From NCBI GenBank assembly GCA_041725935.1, contig JBGRQD010000012.1:1-64000 (forward strand): a DNA stretch of 64,000 nt, given 5' to 3'. Positions 53,587 to 61,345 of the stretch are shown here, in pieces (the stretch's first letter is position 1; the number at the start of each line of letters is the position of its first letter). A model generated the notes under the pieces. It saw only the letters and a list, made by a program, of their open reading frames with translations. It was not told where the DNA came from and made no database searches. The DNA comes from Marivita sp041725935. Lineage in GTDB: Bacteria; Pseudomonadota; Alphaproteobacteria; Rhodobacterales; Rhodobacteraceae. Made by a program: the position numbers and the translations under genes.

Positions 53587-55302
53587 TCAAAGCAGATCCC
53601 GCTCATAGACCCGACCTCGCGCCAGCCCAATCCGCATCGCCGGCGTCTTTCGATCGACACCTGGCTCCATCCAGTTGTGGTAGAAACGATAGATCTCGAC
53701 AAGCTTCGACAGCACGACGGGGTCGTAGAGGTGATGCCTGGCCCAGACACGGCCGTGGCCGTTCGTCGTGATCTGCGGTCGGCTGGCGAAGTGCACATTC
53801 GAGCGGAAGCGGTGGAAGGAGCTGTCGACGCTGCGAAGCGTGGCCAGACGCATCAGCTTGGCCTTCTCCCTTGCTCCCAGGCCCGGGTGGTCCGTCAGCA
53901 ACAGGACGCGCTTGTTGGGCTCACTCTTCCTCGGGAACGGATACTGGAACCAGGTGCCGACTGGCTCGCCGACGAGACGGACAGCCACCTCTTCATCCAC
54001 GATCTGGCAGAAGAACTCGGACGGGATGCGGCTCAATTCGGCGTGGGTCAGCCCCGTCGCGGCGCAGAGGTCAGTTCGACCGTCGGCGACCACACTCATG
54101 CGCGCGTCGTTGGTCATTGCCTTCTCGAAGTCGATGACGGCGAGGTGCGCGCGCCCGGCCGATACTTCGGGCTGAAAAACAGTCGCGAACGATTGCTTGA
54201 GCCCGGCGTCCCCGTCCATCACGAAGATCAGCGGGGCGTCCGTCTGGCCGATGTGATCGCGGAGCCGCATCGCGTGGGCGAACTGCATTACATCGTAGCG
54301 CAGCATCGAGCCGGTGGCAGGCAACCCGAATTCCTCCACCTGCGGCAGCCCCGCGGCCTTTGCGAGTCGGGTGAGATAGGCGTCGAACTCGGTCTTCGTC
54401 CAGATGCGGGCGTGGCGCCGGAAGGCCGTCGAGACCTGATCCTCATTGGCCGCGAGGGCTTGCGCTTCCGCCTCCTCCGGCGAGATCGCCGGGTCGAGCT
54501 GGAACGAGGCCTCCATGATGAAGCCCGAGCGCGCGTGTGCCGTGCAAAGATGCTGGAACACCACTGGGAAGCGACGCTTCCGGCTGGGCCAGTTGATGGT
54601 CAGCGCCTGACTGTCGGTGGCGAAACGAGAACCCATTGCGGCGAAGTCGATCCGGGAGAAGTCCTCCCGGCGCGACACGAAGCTCCTGACCTGATCGTGG
54701 TAGAACCCGATCCGCCGGTATATGTCGCGGTATGAAAGCCCGGAAATCTTCGCGGTCTTTGCCAGCGAAAGGTCGTTGCACAGCATATCGAGGACCAGAC
54801 GGTTCTTGTCAGAGCGCTTGTGTCGGCGGGCCGGTCTGCCGGTCGAGAAGGTCTTCGCGCAGGCCTTGCATCGCCACCTCGGGTCGCCGCCCTCAGTCTT
54901 CCCGAAGCTCTGGTAGAGACCCGGATGCTCGCTGACGGGGAGATCCTGGTTCGCACAGCCCGCGGTGCGGCAGGCCGGTGCGCAGGGGTCAATGTCGCGC
55001 AGCCGGCGCACCCGCTCGTGCTCCTCCACGACCGCACGGTTGTTCTTCACCCGGGAGGTTGTGCCGCAAGCGGAACACTTGTAGAACTCTTTGTGCTTGC
55101 CTCCCGGAACTGCTCCGCGTGGCACGCCGGCCGGTGCAGGGGGAGACCCCTGCGGCCGCTTGAATGGATCAGGCAGCACTCCATAGTGGGCGCACGCTGG
55201 ATTGCGGCAGAAGTTGAGATCGACACCCGCCACGGGCGCGGGCAGTCTTCGGACCAGTGGGGCGACCACTGCCCCCGAAGATATCTTCGAGACGCTCGAC
55301 AC
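53587..55302 (-). CDS. Putative transposase with zinc-ribbon amino terminus and DDE-like core
   Basis: This 571-residue protein lies between the terminal inverted repeats. Several Cys pairs suggest zinc ribbons: C32/C37, C76/C79, C107/C111/C116 and C145/C148. A helix-turn-helix-like segment (LAKTAKISGLSYRDIYRRIGFY, residues 180-201 region) follows. The core shows FATDSQALTINW (Asp230), PLIFVMDGDAGLK (Asp363) and near the end FYHNWMEPGV with the PAMRIGLARG tail, spaced like a DDE triad. The start is GTG at 55302 with AAGG close by. I cannot assign it to a named IS family. Confidence 0.75.
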   Translation of the reverse strand: MSSVSKISSGAVVAPLVRRLPAPVAGVDLNFCRNPACAHYGVLPDPFKRPQGSPPAPAGVPRGAVPGGKHKEFYKCSACGTTSRVKNNRAVVEEHERVRRLRDIDPCAPACRTAGCANQDLPVSEHPGLYQSFGKTEGGDPRWRCKACAKTFSTGRPARRHKRSDKNRLVLDMLCNDLSLAKTAKISGLSYRDIYRRIGFYHDQVRSFVSRREDFSRIDFAAMGSRFATDSQALTINWPSRKRRFPVVFQHLCTAHARSGFIMEASFQLDPAISPEEAEAQALAANEDQVSTAFRRHARIWTKTEFDAYLTRLAKAAGLPQVEEFGLPATGSMLRYDVMQFAHAMRLRDHIGQTDAPLIFVMDGDAGLKQSFATVFQPEVSAGRAHLAVIDFEKAMTNDARMSVVADGRTDLCAATGLTHAELSRIPSEFFCQIVDEEVAVRLVGEPVGTWFQYPFPRKSEPNKRVLLLTDHPGLGAREKAKLMRLATLRSVDSSFHRFRSNVHFASRPQITTNGHGRVWARHHLYDPVVLSKLVEIYRFYHNWMEPGVDRKTPAMRIGLARGRVYERDLL

Positions 55303-55424
55303 CTTTTTTCTCCATTCGGATGACGGTCAAGTATGGTGCCGAAGAGAATGTTGGCCGCATTGCGGCCAACCGAAGTATTTTTTCAACATTTAGTGTCAGG
55401 GGCTGGCCCGGTGAGGCGCCTTTT

Positions 55425-56537
55425 TCATCTCTCGGACAACGCGTCCTGCAGCAGCTTCAGCACCGTATCGGGCGGCACTTCCGAGGTCACAAAGGCCTCG
55501 CCAATGCCGCGCGCAAGGATGAACCGCAGCTGACCGTCGACCACCTTCTTGTCCTGCCCCATCAGGTCAAGCAGCCTGTGCGCATCGGGCAGATCGCCGT
55601 CGATATCGGCCAGCGTGACCTTCATCCCCATGGTGCTCAGCATCTCGCGCACGCGGCTGGGCTCCTCCTGCGCGCAGAGGCCAAGGCGCGAGGACAGCTC
55701 GAATGCCAGTGCACAGCCGATGGCCACACCCTCGCCATGCAGCAGGCGGTCGGAATAGCCGGTCGCGGCTTCAAGCGCGTGGCAGAACGTGTGACCAAGG
55801 TTGAGAAGAGCGCGGTCGCCCTGTTCGGTCTCGTCACGTACCACGATCTCGGCCTTCATCTCGACCGAGCGTTTGACCGCATAGGCCAGCGCCTCAGGGT
55901 CGCGCGCGGCGATGCGGGCGGCGTTCTGATCCTGCCAGTTGAAAAACGCGGCGTCTCCCAAAAGCCCGTATTTCACCACCTCGCCGTACCCGGCAAGGAA
56001 ATCGCGATCAGGCAACGTCTGCAGCACCGAGATATCGGCCAGCACCAGCGCAGGCTGGTGGAACGCGCCGATCAGGTTCTTGCCCTGCGGCGCGTTGATG
56101 CCGGTCTTGCCGCCCACCGAACTGTCCACCTGCGCCAGAAGCGAAGTCGGGATCTGCACAAACCGCACCCCCCTTCGCAGTACGGCTGCGGCAAAGCCCA
56201 CGAGGTCACCGATGACCCCTCCGCCAAGCGCGATCACCACGTCGCGGCGTTCGATCTTCTGCTCCAGCAACCATTCCACGGTGCGTTCGAATTGCGGCCA
56301 GCTTTTGGTGCTTTCGCCGGCAGGCAGGGTCAGGCTGACGGACGCGATCCCGTCGGCGGCCAGCGCCGCTTCCAGCGTCGCCAGATGCAGCGCCGCGACA
56401 TGGGCATCCGTGACGATCGCCACGCGCGAACGCTTGAGCAGCGGCGCGATCTCGGCCCCGGCGCGGGACAGCAGGTCGGGCCCGATGCGCACATCATAGG
56501 CGCGGCCCTCAAGCGGGACATGAACCCTTTCGATCAT
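55425..56537 (-). CDS. aroB: 3-dehydroquinate synthase
   Basis: This 370-residue NAD- and metal-dependent enzyme closes the ring in the shikimate pathway. ALGGGVIGDLVGFAAAVLRRG, FVQIPTSLLAQVDSSVGGKTGIN, the GLLGDAAFF region, LLNLGHTFCHALEAATGY with a metal-binding His and RLLHGEGVAIGCA are all present. Its ATG overlaps the aroK stop by four bases. The stop codon lies in the right half of the terminator split by the insertion sequence. Confidence 0.96.
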   Translation of the reverse strand: MIERVHVPLEGRAYDVRIGPDLLSRAGAEIAPLLKRSRVAIVTDAHVAALHLATLEAALAADGIASVSLTLPAGESTKSWPQFERTVEWLLEQKIERRDVVIALGGGVIGDLVGFAAAVLRRGVRFVQIPTSLLAQVDSSVGGKTGINAPQGKNLIGAFHQPALVLADISVLQTLPDRDFLAGYGEVVKYGLLGDAAFFNWQDQNAARIAARDPEALAYAVKRSVEMKAEIVVRDETEQGDRALLNLGHTFCHALEAATGYSDRLLHGEGVAIGCALAFELSSRLGLCAQEEPSRVREMLSTMGMKVTLADIDGDLPDAHRLLDLMGQDKKVVDGQLRFILARGIGEAFVTSEVPPDTVLKLLQDALSER

Positions 56538-57082
56538 TGCAGAATCTCCAGCACATCCGGGCGCGCCCGCAGCGCCACGATCACGCGCGCCGCCATGTCA
56601 TCGATCGACAGGCCGGGTTCCGACACCACGGTCAGGTCTGCCGTGGCGTAGATCGGCACCCGGTCTTCATAGAGTTTCTTCAGCGCGCCGAACGGATCAG
56701 GGACACGCAGCAAGGGTCGGGAATCCTTGTGTTTCACGCGTGCCCAAAGCAGGTCGAGATCGGCGTTCAGCCAGACCGCCACACCCTGCCGCGATATGAT
56801 CTCGCGGTTCTCGGGGGCCATGTAGGCGCCGCCACCTGTAGACAGCACGCCCTTTTCCCGCTCGAGCAGGCGCGAGATCACCTGCCGTTCCTTCACCCGA
56901 AAAAACGGCTCTCCGTCGCGTTGGAAAATCTCTGGGATGGTCATGTTGGCCGCCTTTTCGATCTCGGCGTCCGAATCAAGGAAAGGCGCGTGCAGCAGGG
57001 TGGCCAACGCCTTGCCCACGGCGGTTTTTCCTGCACCCATCATGCCGACAAGGACAACCGTTTTCTTCAGTCTTGCCTGCAT
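56534..57082 (-). CDS. aroK: Shikimate kinase
   Basis: This 182-residue P-loop kinase phosphorylates shikimate. LVGMMGAGKTAVGKALA (residues about 11-27), DSDAEIEKAANMTIPEIF and the STGGGAYMAPENR shikimate-binding motif are present. I prefer the ATG at 57082 (MQARLKKTVVLVG); 14 codons upstream there is another ATG but no better ribosome site. It pairs with aroB as in most proteobacteria. Confidence 0.94.
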   Translation of the reverse strand: MQARLKKTVVLVGMMGAGKTAVGKALATLLHAPFLDSDAEIEKAANMTIPEIFQRDGEPFFRVKERQVISRLLEREKGVLSTGGGAYMAPENREIISRQGVAVWLNADLDLLWARVKHKDSRPLLRVPDPFGALKKLYEDRVPIYATADLTVVSEPGLSIDDMAARVIVALRARPDVLEILQ

Positions 57083-57214
57083 TGTTTCCGACCGACCCCT
57101 TGTATCTCGGCCAAGTGCCGCCAATTTTTCGAATTCCGCCGCTGAATGACGTGATCTTGGGCAAAAGGCCAGTTATAACTTGGAAAAAATCATTGTGGCA
57201 GGGCAAGGGTCAAC

Positions 57215-57364
57215 ATGGGGCGCATCATAAAATGGCTGGTCTATCTGGCGATCGTCGGCGCGGTCGCGCTTGTGGCGTACGCCTATGTCGGGCCGTTCTT
57301 CGGGGCGGATTTCTCGCCGCCGCAAACGGAAGTCAGAAAACCCGTGGCGCTGGATGCAGACTAG
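57215..57364 (+). CDS. Small membrane protein (49 aa) upstream of the xerD operon
   Basis: A 49-residue protein begins MGRIIKWLVYLAIVGAVALV with one membrane helix (residues 6-24), then YAYVGPFFGADFSPPQTEVR and a short acidic end. GGGCAAGGG precedes the ATG. It overlaps the following gene by 11 bases, which supports it as the first gene of that operon. Similar 45-55-residue proteins with a YVGP(F/L)FG motif are, as I recall, common at this place in Rhodobacteraceae; the function is unknown. Confidence 0.75.
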   Translation: MGRIIKWLVYLAIVGAVALVAYAYVGPFFGADFSPPQTEVRKPVALDAD

Positions 57365-58910
57365 GCTCGCCCTTCTGATCCTGGCCTGTGTCGCCTGGCC
57401 TGCCACGGCGCAGGAACAACCCTTGTCGGCCATCGACTGGCTGGCCGTGCAACGCAATGCACCGCCAGTCGTTGTTGTGCCGGATACCACGCCCTCCAGA
57501 CCCGTTGCCGAAAGCGCGACAGTGCCGGATGTGGAGGTACAATCGCTGGATGCGCCGGGCGTTGGCGGTGTGGGGCTCCTGCCGGGTTCGGTCACCGGAC
57601 TGCCGCAAACCCTCTGGCAGGGCAGCGCAGAGGCCGATCTGATCGCGATGCTTGACCGGATGCAGACGCGCCGCCCTCCGGTGCCCGCGCTGACCGGGTT
57701 GCTGCACATCCTGATGCTCGCCGAAGCCGATCCGCCCGCCACGGCGCAGGGCGACGGGATGCTGAAAGCGCGCGTGGACCTTTTGTATCATCACGGGCTG
57801 GTCCCACCTGCTGAAGCACTGATGGAGCGGGTGGGAACACTGACACCGCAGCTTTTCGCGCTGGCCTTCGAGCTTGCGCTGCTGACCGGAACGGACGAGT
57901 CGCTCTGCGCTGTTCTGAACGACACCCCCAGCCTGAGCACCGATCTGCCCACGCGCATCTGGTGCGCCACCCGCAGCGGTGATTTCGCCCATGCGATGAC
58001 GATCTACCAGACCGGCGATGCGCTGGGTCAGATGTCCGACCTCGATGCCGAACTGTTGCTGCGGTTCCTCGATCCCGAATATGCCGAGGACAGCGCCCCG
58101 ATGCAGGCACCGGTGCGCCCGACCCCTCTTCAATTCCGGCTGTTCGAGGCGATCGGTGAAGCCTTGCCGACCACACCTCTTCCGTTGCCGTTCGCAGTGG
58201 TGGAACTCTCGGGCGATTCAGGCTGGCGCGCACAATTGCAGGCCGCCGAACGGTTGGCCCGTGTTGGTGCGATCGACGGCAACCAGCTTTTGGGTGTCTA
58301 CACCGCACAGCGACGCGCCGCATCCGGCGGCATCTGGGACCGGGTCGAGTCGCTGCAACGGTTTGAGACCGCGCTGAGCGCGGGCGATCCCGCTGAAATC
58401 TCCACCGCGCTAGAACAGGTCTGGCCGCAGATGCGCGCGGCGGGGCTTCTGGTGCCGTTTTCCAACCTCTTTGGCGCGCAACTTCAGGACGTGCCGCTGT
58501 CGGGCCGCGCGCAGGACATCGCCGGACTTTCGGGCCTGTTGTCCGACAGCTATGAAGAGACTGCCCGCGCCCTGAGCGAAACTGGCGATGCACGGCTGGC
58601 CTTTCTCGCAGCACTGGCGCAGGGGCAGCGCCCCCAAAGCACCCCGTCGAACCTGCCACATGCAGCAGCGCTGTCCGCCGCATGGGATGAGTCGGCGCAG
58701 CCCCCCGCAGATATTGCCCCCCTGCCCGCGCAGAACCGACTGGGCGAGGCTTTGCTGAGGGCGATGCAGAAATTCGACACAGGCGCCGCCGGAAGCGATG
58801 CAGACCTGACCGACGCACTGCGCACCCTGCGCGCTTTCGGACTGGAAGACACCGCGCGCCGCGCCGCCTTGCAACTGGCAATCCTCGATATGGAAGGCGC
58901 GCGTCGATGA
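57354..58910 (+). CDS. Secreted or periplasmic hypothetical protein upstream of xerD
   Basis: This 518-residue protein has a signal peptide (MQTRLALLILACVAWPATAQ). The rest is mostly alpha-helical with repeated LxxALxxA-type helices that look like solenoid repeats, but I recognise no named domain. The start at 57354 overlaps the preceding small membrane-protein gene, and its stop overlaps the xerD ATG by four bases, so it is co-translated with xerD. It appears to be a conserved companion of this locus in related bacteria; that is recollection, not a search. Confidence 0.8.
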   Translation: MQTRLALLILACVAWPATAQEQPLSAIDWLAVQRNAPPVVVVPDTTPSRPVAESATVPDVEVQSLDAPGVGGVGLLPGSVTGLPQTLWQGSAEADLIAMLDRMQTRRPPVPALTGLLHILMLAEADPPATAQGDGMLKARVDLLYHHGLVPPAEALMERVGTLTPQLFALAFELALLTGTDESLCAVLNDTPSLSTDLPTRIWCATRSGDFAHAMTIYQTGDALGQMSDLDAELLLRFLDPEYAEDSAPMQAPVRPTPLQFRLFEAIGEALPTTPLPLPFAVVELSGDSGWRAQLQAAERLARVGAIDGNQLLGVYTAQRRAASGGIWDRVESLQRFETALSAGDPAEISTALEQVWPQMRAAGLLVPFSNLFGAQLQDVPLSGRAQDIAGLSGLLSDSYEETARALSETGDARLAFLAALAQGQRPQSTPSNLPHAAALSAAWDESAQPPADIAPLPAQNRLGEALLRAMQKFDTGAAGSDADLTDALRTLRAFGLEDTARRAALQLAILDMEGARR

Positions 58911-59833
58911 GCGACCGGCACTGGATCGCGGCTTTTCTGGATGCGCAGGCCGCCGAACGTGGCGCTGCGACCAACACGCAACTGGCCTATGCCCGCGATC
59001 TTGCGGATTTCACCGACTGGCTGGCCGGGCGTGGATCGTCACTCACGCAGGCGCAGAAATCGGATGTGGAAAACTATCTCGTGCATTGCGATGCACAGGG
59101 TTTGGCGAAATCCACCCGCGCGCGCCGACTGTCCGCGATCAAGCAGCTTTACCGGTTCTGTTTCGAGGAGGGGTTCCGCACCGACAACCCGGCGGTTCAA
59201 ATCAGCGGACCGGGCCGCGACAAGCGCCTGCCCAAGACGCTGTCCACCCAAGAGGTCGATCAACTATTGGATGCCGCCGCAGCGCATGGACGCAGCCCGG
59301 CAGACCGCGAACGCAACACCTGCCTGATGCACCTGCTCTACGCGACCGGCATGCGGGTCAGCGAGTTGGTGTCGCTGCCACTGTCCTCGGCCAAGGGGGA
59401 TCCGCGCATGCTGCTGATCCGTGGCAAGGGTGGCAAGGAACGCATGGTGCCGCTGTCTCCGCCCGCCCGCGTCGCGCTGCGCGACTGGCTGACCACCCGC
59501 CTGTCGATGGAAGACACCGCCCGCGCCGAAGGCAAACCGGCCTCGACCTTCCTGTTCCCGTCGCGCGGCAAATCCGGCCACCTGACCCGGCACGCGTTCT
59601 ACGTGCTGATCAAGGATCTGGCTGTGGTCGGTGGGGTGTCACCGGCCAAGGTCACGCCCCACACGCTGCGCCACGCATTCGCAACACATCTGTTGGCCAA
59701 CGGCGCTGACCTGCGCGCGATCCAGACCTTTCTGGGCCATGCCGATGTGTCGACCACCGAGATCTACACCCATGTTCTGGAGGAACGGCTCAAGGAGCTG
59801 GTGCTGGATCACCACCCGATGGCCCGCGACTGA
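58907..59833 (+). CDS. xerD: Site-specific tyrosine recombinase XerD
   Basis: This 308-residue recombinase resolves chromosome dimers at dif with XerC. The SAM-like core-binding domain (residues 1-100; TNTQLAYARDLADFTDWL) precedes the catalytic domain with ATGMRVSELVSLPL (Arg), HTLRHAFATHLLANGADLRAIQ (His-x-x-Arg) and LGHADVSTTEIYTHV (His and the nucleophile Tyr). Length and motif wording fit XerD better than XerC; no phage or integron sequences are nearby, so it is the housekeeping enzyme. Confidence 0.92.
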   Translation: MSDRHWIAAFLDAQAAERGAATNTQLAYARDLADFTDWLAGRGSSLTQAQKSDVENYLVHCDAQGLAKSTRARRLSAIKQLYRFCFEEGFRTDNPAVQISGPGRDKRLPKTLSTQEVDQLLDAAAAHGRSPADRERNTCLMHLLYATGMRVSELVSLPLSSAKGDPRMLLIRGKGGKERMVPLSPPARVALRDWLTTRLSMEDTARAEGKPASTFLFPSRGKSGHLTRHAFYVLIKDLAVVGGVSPAKVTPHTLRHAFATHLLANGADLRAIQTFLGHADVSTTEIYTHVLEERLKELVLDHHPMARD

Positions 59834-59901
59834 GCCGCGCCTCTTGAACGCGCGCGGCCCTGCCCCCATAACCTGCACAAAATTCTGGAACGTTGGACCT
59901 C

Positions 59902-61218
59902 ATGGATAGCGCACTTCCCGCGGCAGATGCCGCTTTCTGGATCACCTCGGCCGCGATCATCGGACTGCTGGTGCTGTCGGCTTTTTTCAGTGGCTCGGAA
60001 ACCGCCCTGACCGCTGCATCACGCGGCAAGCTGCGGTCCATGTCCGACAAGGGCTCAAAGGGCGCGGACCGGGCGCTGGCCATCACCGAGGACAACGAAC
60101 GCCTGATCGGGTCCGTCCTTCTGGGCAACAACATGGTCAACATCCTGGCCACGTCGCTGGCCACGGCACTGTTCACCAGCATGTTCGGCGAGTCGGGCGT
60201 GGCGCTGGCGACTTTGGTGATGACGGTGCTGGTGCTGGTCTTTGCCGAGGTGTTGCCCAAGACCTACGCCATCACCAATCCCGAAACCGCCGCCAGCCGC
60301 GTGTCGCCGATCATCGCGCTGGTGATCACCGTCTTTTCGCCCGTCGTGGCGGCGGTGCGGATGCTCGTGCGCGGGGTTCTGAGCGTCTTCGGCGTCAAGA
60401 CCGACCCCGACAGCCATATCCTTGCCGTGCGCGAGGAAATCGCCGGTGCGCTGCAACTGGGCCATTCCGAAGGTGTTGTGGAAAAGGAAGACCGCGACCG
60501 CATCCTCGGCGCGCTGGACCTGAGCGAACGCACGGTCGAAGAGATCATGCTCCACCGCTCGGGGATCGAGATGATCGACGCCGACAACGACCCGCAGACG
60601 ATCCTGAAGCAATGCCTGGAATCCAACCATACGCGGCTTCCGGTGTTCCGCGGCGAACCCGAGAACATCATCGGCGTTGTGCATGCCAAGGATCTCTTCC
60701 GCGCGATGTATCAGTTCATGCAGGAGGGCGACAAACCCGCAGACGCGATGAACAGCTTCAAATTCGCGGATGTCGCGATGAAACCCTATTTCATCCCTGA
60801 CAGCACCTCGCTCGACGACCAGATGCGCCAGTTCTTGCGCCGCCGCACGCATTTCGCGCTGGTGGTCGATGAATACGGCGCGCTTCAGGGACTGATCACG
60901 CTTGAGGACATTCTCGAAGAAATCGTGGGCGAGATCACCGACGAGTTCGATCCCGATGGCGATGTCGCCATCACGCCCGGCGAGGATGGCAGCTACTGGA
61001 TCGACGGGTCCATGACGATCCGCGACCTGAACCGCGCGCTGGACTGGACGCTGCCGGATGACGAGGCCAACACCGTGGCGGGTCTGGTCATTCACGAGGC
61101 GCAGATGATCCCGACCATGGGCCAGTGCTTCAGCTTCCACGGGTTCCGGTTCGAAGTCATGGCGCGCGACAACAACCGCATCACCGCTCTCAAGATCCGG
61201 CCTCTGGCGGCGGAATAG
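59902..61218 (+). CDS. CNNM/CorC-family transporter-associated protein (hemolysin C family)
   Basis: This 438-residue protein has a CNNM (DUF21) membrane domain with three to four helices (residues about 10-160; SAFFSGSETALTAASRGKLR), two CBS domains (about 205-335; the second contains DEYGALQGLITLEDILEEIVGEI) and a carboxyl CorC_HlyC domain. The family is linked to magnesium and cobalt efflux and was misnamed hemolysin. The start at 59902 is chosen over a TTG three codons earlier. Confidence 0.92.
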   Translation: MDSALPAADAAFWITSAAIIGLLVLSAFFSGSETALTAASRGKLRSMSDKGSKGADRALAITEDNERLIGSVLLGNNMVNILATSLATALFTSMFGESGVALATLVMTVLVLVFAEVLPKTYAITNPETAASRVSPIIALVITVFSPVVAAVRMLVRGVLSVFGVKTDPDSHILAVREEIAGALQLGHSEGVVEKEDRDRILGALDLSERTVEEIMLHRSGIEMIDADNDPQTILKQCLESNHTRLPVFRGEPENIIGVVHAKDLFRAMYQFMQEGDKPADAMNSFKFADVAMKPYFIPDSTSLDDQMRQFLRRRTHFALVVDEYGALQGLITLEDILEEIVGEITDEFDPDGDVAITPGEDGSYWIDGSMTIRDLNRALDWTLPDDEANTVAGLVIHEAQMIPTMGQCFSFHGFRFEVMARDNNRITALKIRPLAAE

Positions 61219-61229
61219 TCACGGGCAGG

Positions 61230-61273
61230 CCAGACTGCGTCGACGCAGTCTGGCGTTTCCGTTGACGGAAACG
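61230..61273. repeat. Paired palindrome repeat, copy 3
   Basis: Palindrome A (CCAGACTGCGT, then CG, then ACGCAGTCTGG, 61230-61253) directly adjoins palindrome B CGTTTCCGTTGACGGAAACG (61254-61273). B is identical to that of copy 1 at 3186-3205. The copy stands just past the CNNM-family gene and could act as a terminator although no T-run follows. Confidence 0.82.
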
Positions 61274-61275
61274 TC

Positions 61276-61342
61276 GGGGGTCGTCCATTGGTTCAAGCCC
61301 AACGGACGACCCCCCCCCCCCGAGGTATTTGGAAACCAGAGA
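61276..61342. repeat. Hairpin plus CGAGGTATTT element, copy 3, with a run of twelve C
   Basis: An 11-bp stem GGGGGTCGTCC (61276-61286) pairs with GGACGACCCCC (61304-61314). The C-run continues to 61321, twelve C in all, and then GAGGTATTTGGAAACCAGAG follows. The element lies between convergent genes. Homopolymer length should be treated with care, as both slippage and sequencing error are likely there. Confidence 0.75.
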
Positions 61343-61345
61343 CGT

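Larger units (their letters stand above)
53084..55408. mobile_element. Insertion sequence (about 2.3 kb) inserted between ssb and aroB
   Basis: The ends are 25-bp inverted repeats with one mismatch: 53084-53108 begins GGCCAGCCCCTGAC and ends CTAAATGTTG, and 55384-55408 is its reverse complement apart from one base. Flanking direct repeats are present: CCCGGTGAGG lies at 53076-53085 and again at 55407-55416. Depending on where the element is cut this gives a 6-, 8- or 10-bp target duplication. The element carries one large transposase-like gene on the minus strand plus a possible 33-residue frame. Rejoining the flanks restores a stem-loop with runs of A and T, the shared terminator of ssb and aroB. 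Confidence 0.88.
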
